A DNA stretch of 14,472 bases from Propionicimonas sp. (GTDB lineage: Bacteria; Actinomycetota; Actinomycetes; Propionibacteriales; Propionibacteriaceae): NCBI GenBank assembly GCA_031119515.1, contig JAVHXR010000026.1, positions 1 through 14,472 on the forward strand, read 5' to 3'. This document shows positions 1-9,907 of this stretch, one piece after another. Below the pieces are notes generated by a model. That model made no database searches. It was not told the origin of the DNA and saw nothing but the letters and a program-made list of their open reading frames with translations. The position numbers were made by a program, and so were the translations under genes. The first letter of the stretch is position 1, and every line of letters starts with the position of its first letter.

Positions 1-247
1 TCCTTGTCCATCCCCGCGGCCAGGCCGACCCGGTTGGGGAACCGGACGCCCGCCACCTCGGTCGGACGGCCGCCGCCGGCCGCGACCAGCCCCAGCAGCC
101 CGCGCAGCGCCGGGTTGCTCCCGACCCCGGACAGGATCCCGATCAGCTGCTCGTGGATCGCCTCCGGGTCACCGCCGTGGGCGGCGAACAGCAGGGGCCG
201 GAGCAGGCCGGCGTAGCCGCCCTGGAGCAGGCCGGCGGGCAGGCCCA

Positions 248-248
<1 letters not shown>
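1..248 (-). CDS. pyrD: Dihydroorotate dehydrogenase (quinone), class 2, N-terminal part only
   Basis: PyrD oxidises dihydroorotate to orotate, the fourth step of UMP synthesis, and class 2 enzymes pass the electrons to membrane quinone. Only the first 82 codons are present; the gene runs off the left edge. Visible are the N-terminal extension typical of class 2 (RPLLF at residues 17-21, then DPEAIH at 27-32), which forms the membrane-associating helices, and the start of the FMN barrel, FPNRVGLAAGMDK at residues 70-82. The ATG at 248 overlaps the carB stop by one base (TGATG), so translation is probably coupled to carB and the gene belongs to the carA-carB-pyrD operon. The N-terminal extension argues against the soluble class 1 enzyme. 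The assignment is firm, but the catalytic serine region is outside the window. Confidence 0.9.
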
Positions 249-3573
<3,325 letters not shown>

Positions 3574-3574
<1 letters not shown>

Positions 3575-4737
3575 CAGGCGTTCCCCTCCGCGCGCGACCG
3601 CGCGCTCATGACGTCGATGAATCTGTCGAACAGGTACGCCGAGTCGTGCGGGCCGGCCGCGGCCTCGGGGTGGTACTGGACCGAGAAGCTCACCAGGCGG
3701 TCGTCCGCCGAGCGCAACTCCAGCCCCTCGACCACGTTGTCGTTCAGGCAGACGTGGGACACCCTGGCGTCTCCCCAGCGGGTCGGCGTCGATCCTTCCA
3801 GCGGGGCGTCCACGGCGAAGCCGTGGTTCTGTGCGGTGATCTCGACCTTGCGGGTGGTCAGGTCCATCACCGGCTGGTTGATGCCGCGGTGGCCGTACTT
3901 GAGCTTGAACGTGCCGAAGCCGAGCGCACGGCCGAAGATCTGGTTGCCGAAGCAGATGCCGAAGTAGGGCAGGCCGGCGTCCAGCACCTCTTCGAGCAGC
4001 GCGACCTCGCGATCGGCGGCAGCCGGGTCGCCCGGGCCGTTGGAGAAGAACACTCCGTCAGGTTCCAGGGCGGTGATCTGGTCGATGGTGGTGTCGGCGG
4101 GGAGCAGGTGGACCTCGATGCCGCGCTCGGACATCCGCTGCGGCGACATGTCCTTGATGCCGAGGTCGACCGCGGCGACGGTGAAGCGCTTCTCCCCCAC
4201 CGCCTCGATCACCCGGGGCTGGTCGACGGTGACCTCGGCGACCAGGTTCGCGCCCGCCATCGAGGGGACGGCCAGCACCCTGGCGAGCAGCCGCTCGGGA
4301 TCGAGTTCCTCGGTGGAGATGCCGACCCGCATCGCGCCGCGTTCGCGCAGGTGCCTGGTGAGCGCGCGGGTGTCGACCTCGGCGATGCCCACCACCCCCT
4401 GCTCGCGCAGTTCGTCGTCCAGGGACCGGTTCGACCGCCAGTTGGAGCGGACCCTGGAGAGGTCACGCACCACGTAGCCGGCCACCCAGATCTGGCGGGA
4501 CTCGTCGTCCTCGTCGTTCCAGCCGGTGTTGCCGATGTGGGGGGCGGTCGCGACCACCACCTGCCGGCGGTAGCTCGGATCGGTCAGGGTCTCCTGGTAG
4601 CCGGACATCCCGGTGGAGAAGACGGCCTCCCCGAACGCCTCGCCGGGAGCGCCGAACGACGAGCCACGGAACCATCGGCCGTCCTCGAGAACGAGCAGGG
4701 CATCGACCTGCGGGCGCACGTGGAGGCTGCTTGGCAT
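3574..4737 (-). CDS. carA: Carbamoyl-phosphate synthase small (glutaminase) subunit
   Basis: CarA hydrolyses glutamine and passes ammonia to CarB. The 387-residue protein has the N-terminal CarA domain (GEAVFSTGMSGYQETLTDPSY at 36-56, and APHIGNTG at 65-72) and a C-terminal class I glutamine amidotransferase domain. The catalytic triad is visible: Cys262 in GICFGNQ, His356 and Glu358 in QYHPEA. The GICFGNQIFGRALG and KLKYGHRGINQPV segments are typical of actinobacterial CarA. The ATG at 4737 is preceded by AAGGA five bases upstream, which fixes the start. It is the first gene of carA-carB-pyrD and diverges from the plus-strand gene at 4840, sharing a 102-base intergenic region. I saw no PyrR-type attenuator or leader peptide before it. 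Confidence 0.97.
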
Positions 4738-4782
4738 GGAGTTCCTTCGCGGTTGGCGGCTGCGGGCGGCTGACCTCGCCCG

Positions 4783-4788
4783 ACCTTA
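4783..4788 (-). promoter_or_regulatory. Candidate -10 box for the carA-carB-pyrD operon
   Basis: On the minus strand TAAGGT fits the actinobacterial TANNNT -10 consensus. It would start transcription near 4776 and leave a leader of about 40 bases containing the carA AAGGA ribosome site at 4743-4747. No TTGACA-like -35 lies 16-18 bases upstream (the position reads GAGGTG), so this rests on the -10 match and position only. Confidence 0.4.
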
Positions 4789-4827
4789 CCAAAGCCCGGA
4801 CGCCCCACCTCGCGGTACCGCCGTGCA

Positions 4828-4840
4828 TAGACTGCGGCCG
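4828..4840 (+). promoter_or_regulatory. -10 box and leaderless start of the 208-residue membrane-anchored protein
   Basis: TAGACT at 4828-4833 matches TANNNT and is followed by exactly six bases before the GTG at 4840. This is the spacing expected if transcription starts on the first base of the start codon, a common leaderless arrangement in actinomycetes. There is no Shine-Dalgarno sequence before this GTG, which supports the reading. No convincing -35 is visible. Confidence 0.6.
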
Positions 4841-5466
4841 TGACCCGGCCCCCCGACGTACCCCGACGCCGCCGCTGGATGGGTCTGGTCGTGGCCGTCC
4901 TCGCGGTTTCCGCAGTGGTCGGCGTGGTCGCCGGTCTCGGTGGGTTCGAGCGCCGGTCGACCCGCTCGATCGCGGTGCCCGCCGGCACCGAGCTGGACGC
5001 AGGCAACCTGGTGTTCCGGTTCGACACCGCGACCGTCCAGTACTTCACCGAACGCACCACCGGCCCGTGGGAGGTGGTGGTGACCGGCACCGTCCGCAAT
5101 CCCCACGACGAGACCCTCGCGCCGTTGTCGGGCAGCTACGGCAACCTCGTCGGGATCGACCGCCGCTCGGGCCAGTTCATCGAGGACCCGACGTTCTCGC
5201 TCGGCCGCCTCGACCCCGAGCGGCCCTGGGGGAACGACCGCAGCATGGTCCCGCCGGTGGACCAGTGGATGGAGCTGCGGGCCAGCTTCAGGTTCGGGGC
5301 AGGCTTCCGTCCGGGCGACACCGTCGAGCTGGGACTGGTGCCGATGGAGTTCACCGCAAGCACCGTCCTCGGCCTGAATGACGTCCAGACCTGGGGCCCG
5401 GACTCGTTCCGGCAGCCGTGGACGGTGACCCTGCCGTCGACCCGGCTGCCGGACTCCGACTACTGA
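4840..5466 (+). CDS. Single-span membrane-anchored protein with extracytoplasmic beta-rich domain
   Basis: I do not recognise a named family. The 208-residue product has an Arg-rich N-terminus (PRRRRW at 8-13), one hydrophobic helix at about 14-34, then a roughly 170-residue extracytoplasmic part by the positive-inside rule. That part alternates hydrophobic and polar residues like a beta sandwich (WEVVVTGTVRNP at 77-88, WMELRASFRF at 143-152, VELGLVPMEF at 162-171). It has no cysteines and no catalytic motif that I can see. The start is GTG at 4840, six bases after a TANNNT box; an ATG at codon 14 would cut off the cytoplasmic charges. It is the only plus-strand gene here, diverges from carA, and its stop overlaps the end of the convergent 167-residue gene by 7 bases. 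A link with the next two genes is inferred from context and similar architecture. Confidence 0.8.
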   Translation: MTRPPDVPRRRRWMGLVVAVLAVSAVVGVVAGLGGFERRSTRSIAVPAGTELDAGNLVFRFDTATVQYFTERTTGPWEVVVTGTVRNPHDETLAPLSGSYGNLVGIDRRSGQFIEDPTFSLGRLDPERPWGNDRSMVPPVDQWMELRASFRFGAGFRPGDTVELGLVPMEFTASTVLGLNDVQTWGPDSFRQPWTVTLPSTRLPDSDY

Positions 5467-5963
5467 ACCCTCCCGAGCAGCCGGACGGCCTCCGCGCCCG
5501 ACCTGATCTCGATCCCCGCGAGCTCTGCGACAGCCGACCCGGGGACCTCGAAGGCCACCTCGCCGGTCCCCGACGGTCTCCCGTCGCAGCCGGACGAGGC
5601 CGACGGGTCGACCGGCGTGGAGAAGATCGCGTTCCACTCCCGCCCGTCGCCCACGAGCCTGGCCGTGCAGTACAGCGTGTCGAGGCCGCTGTCGTACCGG
5701 AAGGTCGCCACGACGAAGACCGCTCCCGGCGCAGGTTCGGTGACCGAGAGACCCGACGGCAGCTCGTCGAGGGTGGCGAGGGCCTCCAGGCGCCAGGTCG
5801 CACCGCCCGCGGCGCCGCTGCCGCCCTCGCTGACCACGACGGGAGCCGGCGCGGAACCCGTGGTGGCACGAGCCACCCAGACCAGGCTGAACACGACGGC
5901 GCACGCGAGGGCGGTGCCGAGTACCTGCACCGGGCTGCGCAGGAAGCTGGAGAGCCGGCTCAT
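5460..5963 (-). CDS. Single-span membrane-anchored protein with extracytoplasmic domain, partner of the 583-residue protein
   Basis: I do not recognise a named family. The 167-residue protein has a short basic N-terminus, one membrane helix at about 12-31, a Gly/Ala/Ser-rich linker (about 33-56) and a beta-rich domain. Segments VFVVATFRYDSG (82-93), ARLVGDGREW (101-110) and VAFEVP (136-141) resemble the C-terminal domain of the upstream 583-residue protein, which has VFVVVT, RAGDRRYDPW and VAFEV in the same order. Cys99 and Cys126 lie outside the membrane and could form a disulfide. The overall pattern recalls DUF4352-like extracytoplasmic domains, but that is a guess. Its ATG overlaps the stop of the 583-residue gene (ATGA), so the two are probably translated together. 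Its TAG stop lies inside the end of the convergent plus-strand gene. Confidence 0.82.
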   Translation of the reverse strand: MSRLSSFLRSPVQVLGTALACAVVFSLVWVARATTGSAPAPVVVSEGGSGAAGGATWRLEALATLDELPSGLSVTEPAPGAVFVVATFRYDSGLDTLYCTARLVGDGREWNAIFSTPVDPSASSGCDGRPSGTGEVAFEVPGSAVAELAGIEIRSGAEAVRLLGRVQ

Positions 5964-7711
5964 CCGGCCGAGGTCCTGGCGAGCGAGTCATAGGAGGTGG
6001 CCCCGGATGCCTGGAGGCCGGGCAGCGCCACCTCGGCGACGGGAATCCCGCGGCTGACCGCGACCGTCGGCACCAGCCGGACGACGAGAGGCCCGGCGAG
6101 GTCGGCCGGATCCACCTCGAAGGCGACGTCGCGGCGGCTGGTGAAGCCGGGGGCCGCCAGCATGCCGGACCGGCCGTCCCAGGGGTCGTACCGGCGGTCG
6201 CCGGCACGGAGTTCGGCGACCAGCGGCACGCCGTCCCGCTCCTGGGCGACCGCGATCGTGACCACGACGAAGACCAGGTCGGTCGTGACACCGGCGCCGC
6301 CAGGGTCGACGAGGCTCGCCGCCGCCCGAGGCTCGGCCACCGTCCCGGTCACCGCCAGCAGGGCGACCGGCTCCCCTGGCGATCCGGTGACGACCGCCTC
6401 CTCGTCGCCGGTGGTGGCAAGGCTGGACAGTGCCACCAGGATGCAGGTGAGGATCACGACCGCCGCCTGGATGCCTGGTCGGGCGATCCGGGGTCGCTCC
6501 ACAGCGGTGATCTCGGCCGCCCGCGCCGCGGTCACCCCCAGCAGCGCCAGCTGCAGTCCGAGGACCAGCACCTGCGGGACGAGCCCGACGAAGGGTGCCG
6601 CCCTGATCACGTCGGCGCCGGCCGGGAACCCGGCCCTCCGGACCACCTCCTCGACGAGCAGGTCGCCTGCCCAGTCGATCACGGTGAACCCGAGCACGAA
6701 CCCGCCCAACAGTGGCCAGCCCGCCCGCAGGAGCGGTCGGAACGCCTGCCACAGCGGCAGCACCGGGGCGTCGAGATCGCCGGCCAGGATCTCGCGGGCG
6801 ACCCCCGAGACGCTCCGCAGGGCCGATGAAGGGCCGGCGGCGGTGCGCCGCCCGGCCCGATCGATCAGGTCGTCGGTGGTCGCGAACTGGAAGCCTGCCA
6901 CGACGCCTGCCAGTGCGAGCCAGGCCAACGGCTGCGAGAGCAGGTCCCACAGCACGGGCCAGGCCGTCTGGCTGAGGAACTCCCAGGCATCCACCACCAC
7001 CTGGTCCAGGCGCAGCCAGCCGAACAGGCCGGCCTGCAACGCCTCGATCCAGGCGGAGAGCTCGCGGTCGTTCAGCCACAGCCAGAACTGGTCCACCAGC
7101 CGGAACACGCTGAGCAGCAGCAGGAGGGTGAAGCAGGCCTCCACGAAGGCTGCGACCAGGCCGAGCCAGACCCTGCCGGTGCGCTCGGCGGCGCGCTCGA
7201 GGATCCGCCGCAGCAGGAACAGTCCTGCCACGGCGGCCAGCACGACGAGAGCGGCGGCCAGAGACCCGGCCGGATTGAGTGCGCTCAGGAGATCGCTGCC
7301 TCCGAAGAGGCTGTCCCGCCCCACCACGACGGTGACCACGTCGCGGGCGTAGTCGTCGATGAACCCGAAGGCCGCGTAGATCGCCAGGAACGGCAGCATG
7401 GTCTGGGAGAGGACGCGGAGCGGCGCGCTGCCGCGTCCTTCCGTCCGGGCCACCCCGGCGCGGAGGACCACCAGGCGGAGGGCGGCGACGATCGCGGCGA
7501 GCTGCACCACCACGCCGAGGGCGAGGCTGCCCACCACCAGCCACGGCCACCGGGGCGCGACCTCGGAGCCGAGCAGCACAGAACCGTAGTAGCCGACCCA
7601 GCCGAACAGGGTGAAGCCGACCAGCCACGGCAGCATTCGCCACCACATCGCGGCGGTCCGTCCGAGCAGGCGGGTGAACTCCTCACCCAGCGCGCGAACC
7701 GTGGCCACCAT
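5960..7711 (-). CDS. Polytopic membrane protein with C-terminal extracytoplasmic beta-rich domain
   Basis: I cannot name this 583-residue protein. Roughly nine hydrophobic segments are visible, near residues 24-46, 57-85, 104-120, 145-169, 181-206, 260-277, 331-347, 371-396 and 413-432. They are followed by a soluble C-terminal domain of about 150 residues. With nine spans and a cytoplasmic N-terminus that domain is outside. It contains LVFVVVTIAV (479-488), RAGDRRYDPW (502-511), VAFEV (529-533) and VVRLVPTVAV (543-552), and resembles the ectodomains encoded by the two neighbouring genes. I see no Walker motifs, transporter signature or protease motif. The central cytoplasmic stretch 280-325 is charged. 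The ATG at 7711 has no ribosome site but lies six bases after TAGGTT, so the message is probably leaderless. Sensor, scaffold or channel roles are all open. Confidence 0.82.
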   Translation of the reverse strand: MVATVRALGEEFTRLLGRTAAMWWRMLPWLVGFTLFGWVGYYGSVLLGSEVAPRWPWLVVGSLALGVVVQLAAIVAALRLVVLRAGVARTEGRGSAPLRVLSQTMLPFLAIYAAFGFIDDYARDVVTVVVGRDSLFGGSDLLSALNPAGSLAAALVVLAAVAGLFLLRRILERAAERTGRVWLGLVAAFVEACFTLLLLLSVFRLVDQFWLWLNDRELSAWIEALQAGLFGWLRLDQVVVDAWEFLSQTAWPVLWDLLSQPLAWLALAGVVAGFQFATTDDLIDRAGRRTAAGPSSALRSVSGVAREILAGDLDAPVLPLWQAFRPLLRAGWPLLGGFVLGFTVIDWAGDLLVEEVVRRAGFPAGADVIRAAPFVGLVPQVLVLGLQLALLGVTAARAAEITAVERPRIARPGIQAAVVILTCILVALSSLATTGDEEAVVTGSPGEPVALLAVTGTVAEPRAAASLVDPGGAGVTTDLVFVVVTIAVAQERDGVPLVAELRAGDRRYDPWDGRSGMLAAPGFTSRRDVAFEVDPADLAGPLVVRLVPTVAVSRGIPVAEVALPGLQASGATSYDSLARTSAG

Positions 7712-7747
7712 GGGGGCAACCTACCCGGGTGGGGTGGTGGGTCTCAG
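7711..7747 (-). promoter_or_regulatory. Promoter and leaderless start of the 583-residue membrane protein
   Basis: On the minus strand CTGAGA (7747-7742, four of six bases of TTGACA) is followed after 18 bases by TAGGTT (7723-7718, a TANNNT match) and after six more bases by the ATG at 7711. Transcription would start on the ATG itself. The -35 overlaps the nusB stop codon, so the membrane genes are probably a separate unit from efp-nusB. Confidence 0.6.
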
Positions 7748-8178
7748 ATCGTCCCGGCGGCGCGACGGCCGGCAACGGTACGCAGCAGGCCGTTCAGGAA
7801 GACGGCGGAGTCATCGGTGGAGAGTTCCTGCGCCAGCGCGACGCACTCCGCTGCCGCCACCTCGTCCGCCACCTCGGTGAAGACGATCTCGTAGACAGCG
7901 ATCCGGGCGAGGTTGCGGTCCACCCTCGGCATCCGCTCCAGGGTCCAGCCACCGGCGAGGCCCTCTGCGACCAGCTGGTCGATCTCGGCGCGATGCCGCT
8001 CCACCCCCTCCACCAGCTCGGTGGTGAACGGACGGACCGGCGGCTCGCCGAGGTCGGTCTGGTCCCGGAGGATCTCCAGAGCGGGAGCCTGCCGGAGGTC
8101 AGCCTCGAACAGCACGTCCAGTGCCCGCTTGCGGGCCTTGGTGCGCGCCGAGCCGCGCTTGGCGGCCGGTGCCGGCAT
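7744..8178 (-). CDS. nusB: Transcription antitermination factor NusB
   Basis: NusB pairs with NusE (ribosomal protein S10) on boxA RNA to build the antitermination complex used on rRNA operons. The 144-residue length and all-helical composition fit. Signatures are TKARKRALDVLFEAD at 13-27 and, near the C-terminus, MPRVDRNLARIAVYEIVF at 83-100 followed by AQELSTDDSAVFLNGLL at 116-132. The ATG at 8178 follows the efp TGA with no gap or overlap, so nusB is probably translated by ribosomes finishing efp. An efp-nusB pair after aroB is the standard actinobacterial order. The basic N-terminal tail (about residues 7-18) is consistent with RNA binding. Confidence 0.95.
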   Translation of the reverse strand: MPAPAAKRGSARTKARKRALDVLFEADLRQAPALEILRDQTDLGEPPVRPFTTELVEGVERHRAEIDQLVAEGLAGGWTLERMPRVDRNLARIAVYEIVFTEVADEVAAAECVALAQELSTDDSAVFLNGLLRTVAGRRAAGTI

Positions 8179-8736
8179 TCAGACCCGGCCCAGGTAGCTG
8201 CCGTCGCGGGTGTCGACCTTGACCCGCTCACCGGTGCTGATGAAGAGCGGCACCTGGATCTGCAGGCCGGTCTCGACGGTGGCGGGCTTGGTGCCGCCGG
8301 TGCTGCGGTCGCCCTGCAGGCCCGGCTCGGTGTAGGTCACCTCGAGCTCGACCGAGGACGGCAGCTCGATGTAGAGCGGGTTCGCCTCGTGCAGCGCGAC
8401 GGTGGCGGTGCCGTTCTCCAGCAGGTAGTTCTTGGCGTCCCCGACCACGTCCTCGGACAGGTTGAGCTGGTCGTAGGTGGTGGTGTCCATGAACACGTAC
8501 GCCTCGCCGTCGTGGTACAGGTACTGCATCTCGCGACGGTCGACGTTGGCGGTGTCCACCTTGGTGTCGGAGTTGAAGGTGCGGTCGACAACCTTGCCCG
8601 ACAGCACGTGCTTCAGCTTCGTGCGCACCACGGTGTTGCCCTTGCCGGGCTTGTGGTGCTGGAACCACACGACACTCCACAGCTGACCGTCAAGGTCGAG
8701 CACCATGCCGTTCTTCAGATCGTTGGTGGAGACCAC
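8179..8736 (-). CDS. efp: Translation elongation factor P
   Basis: EF-P enters the ribosomal E site and rescues ribosomes stalled on consecutive prolines. The 185-residue protein has the usual three beta-barrel domains (about 1-65, 66-127 and 128-185) and ends with the family signature VPLFISTGERVKVDTRDGSYLGR. The loop that contacts the peptidyl-tRNA reads HHKPGKGN, with the functional lysine at position 32. Actinobacterial EF-P commonly carries a PGKGP loop with an unmodified lysine; here the last position is Asn. The start is GTG at 8736, giving MVSTNDLKNG, which matches the usual actinobacterial M-A-S-T-N-D-L-K-N-G start. AAGGGG lies eight bases upstream. The gene is separated from aroB by 82 bases that probably hold a promoter. 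Confidence 0.97.
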   Translation of the reverse strand: MVSTNDLKNGMVLDLDGQLWSVVWFQHHKPGKGNTVVRTKLKHVLSGKVVDRTFNSDTKVDTANVDRREMQYLYHDGEAYVFMDTTTYDQLNLSEDVVGDAKNYLLENGTATVALHEANPLYIELPSSVELEVTYTEPGLQGDRSTGGTKPATVETGLQIQVPLFISTGERVKVDTRDGSYLGRV

Positions 8737-8778
8737 TCCGCCTGCCCCTTTGTCCGTTCGTCTCTCGTGCGACCAGAC

Positions 8779-8784
8779 AGTCTA
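8779..8784 (-). promoter_or_regulatory. Candidate -10 box for efp-nusB
   Basis: TAGACT on the minus strand (within AGAATAGACT) matches TANNNT and has the same hexamer as the box before the gene at 4840. It would start transcription near 8772 with a leader of about 36 bases carrying an AAGGGG ribosome site. No clear -35 is visible. This would let efp-nusB be expressed apart from the aro genes. Confidence 0.5.
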
Positions 8785-8793
8785 TTCTGACCC

Positions 8794-8806
8794 GCGCCCC
8801 GGGCGC
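8794..8806 (-). terminator. Weak hairpin after aroB
   Basis: Twelve bases past the aroB stop the minus strand reads GCGCCCGGGGCGC, which can form a five-base-pair GC stem (GCGCC/GGCGC) with a three-base loop. No U-tract follows. It could be an actinobacterial U-less terminator or chance in GC-rich DNA; its place between the aroB stop and the efp -10 box is the main argument for it. Confidence 0.25.
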
Positions 8807-8818
8807 ACATCCGGCGGC

Positions 8819-9907
8819 TCAGCCGGCCTCGGCGATCGCCTGGTACGCCTCCTGCATGGTCTCCTCACCCGGGTTGGCGAGGATCGCCGGGGCGGCGAGA
8901 CCCTTGAGCAGGACGAACCGGACGGTGTGCCCGCGCGACTTCTTGTCCAGGCTGATCGCCGAGCGCAGTTCGGGCCAGGCGCCGTTGGCGTAGCCGGTCG
9001 GGAGCCCGGCCCGGGCGAGCACGTCCCGGTGACGCTGGACCAGTCCTGCGTCGATCAGGTCGAGCCGGTGGGCCAGTTCTGCGGCGTACACCATCCCGAC
9101 GCTGACGGCCTGGCCGTGGCGCCAGGTGAAGCCCTCGTTGCGTTCGATGGCATGGCCGAGGGTGTGGCCGTAGTTGAGCGCCTCGCGGCCGATCTTGTCG
9201 CCCTCGCTGGTGCGCTCCCGCAGGTCTCCCGACACCACGGCGGCCTTCACGGCCACCGCGCGCCGGATCAGCCGTGCCTGCCGCGCCGAGGGGGTGATCG
9301 CCTCCGCGGGATCCTCCTCGAACTCGGTGAGGATCTCGGGATCGGCGATGAAGCCGCACTTGAGCACCTCGGCGAACCCCGATCGCAGCTCCGCGTCCGG
9401 CAGGCTGTCCAGGTAGTCCAGGTCCCCCAGCACGGTGAACGGCTCGTGGAAGGCGCCGACCAGGTTCTTGCCGGCGGGGAGGTTGATCCCGGTCTTGCCG
9501 CCGACCGCCGCGTCCACCATCGCCAGGACGGTCGTGGGCATCGCGATGTAGCGGACGCCGCGCAGCCAGGTGGCGGCCACGAACCCTGCCAGGTCGGTGG
9601 TGGCGCCACCGCCGAGGCCGATGATGGCGTCGGATCTGGTGAAGCCCGCCTCGGCGAGCGACTCCCAGCAGTACTCCAGAACCGCGGGCGTCTTGCCCCG
9701 CTCGGCCTCGGGCACGCCGATCGAGACCACCTGCTGCTCGAGGGAGTCGTTGATCCGCCTCATCAGGTGCTCAAGACAAGGCGGGTGGATGATCGCCACC
9801 TTGTCGACGCCGTCCAGGAACTCGGGCAGCAATGCCGAGACCCCGTGCTCGATCAACACCTGGTAGGGCTGCTCTGCGAACACGTCGACGGGGTCCCAGC
9901 CGCTCAT
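8819..9907 (-). CDS. aroB: 3-dehydroquinate synthase
   Basis: AroB converts DAHP to 3-dehydroquinate, the second step of the shikimate pathway, using NAD and a divalent metal. The product is 362 residues from the ATG at 9907. Visible features are the NAD-binding GLGGGATTDLAGF (97-109), TTVLAMVDAAVGGKTGIN (125-142), the metal ligands Glu180 (GFAEVLK), His248 (NYGHTLGHAIE) and His264 (RHGQAVSVGM), and the following helix. The ATG overlaps the aroK stop by one base (TAATG) with AGGAGG only three bases upstream. A GTG at 9922 with GGAG five bases upstream would add MGRRL and is a real alternative. It ends the aroC-aroK-aroB run. Confidence 0.96.
   Translation of the reverse strand: MSGWDPVDVFAEQPYQVLIEHGVSALLPEFLDGVDKVAIIHPPCLEHLMRRINDSLEQQVVSIGVPEAERGKTPAVLEYCWESLAEAGFTRSDAIIGLGGGATTDLAGFVAATWLRGVRYIAMPTTVLAMVDAAVGGKTGINLPAGKNLVGAFHEPFTVLGDLDYLDSLPDAELRSGFAEVLKCGFIADPEILTEFEEDPAEAITPSARQARLIRRAVAVKAAVVSGDLRERTSEGDKIGREALNYGHTLGHAIERNEGFTWRHGQAVSVGMVYAAELAHRLDLIDAGLVQRHRDVLARAGLPTGYANGAWPELRSAISLDKKSRGHTVRFVLLKGLAAPAILANPGEETMQEAYQAIAEAG

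Noticed and set aside
3646..4773. A 375-codon plus-strand open frame opposite carA
   Set aside because: Antisense shadow of carA; the minus-strand frame has an intact glutaminase triad.
4738..4839. A PyrR-binding attenuator or UMP-sensing leader before carA
   Set aside because: The leader after the putative start is only about 40 bases and shows no paired hairpins or leader peptide.
4786..6291. A 501-codon minus-strand frame through the membrane module
   Set aside because: It crosses three genes in another frame and is an Arg/Pro/Gly-rich shadow. The chosen frames have membrane helices, tight junctions and promoter boxes.
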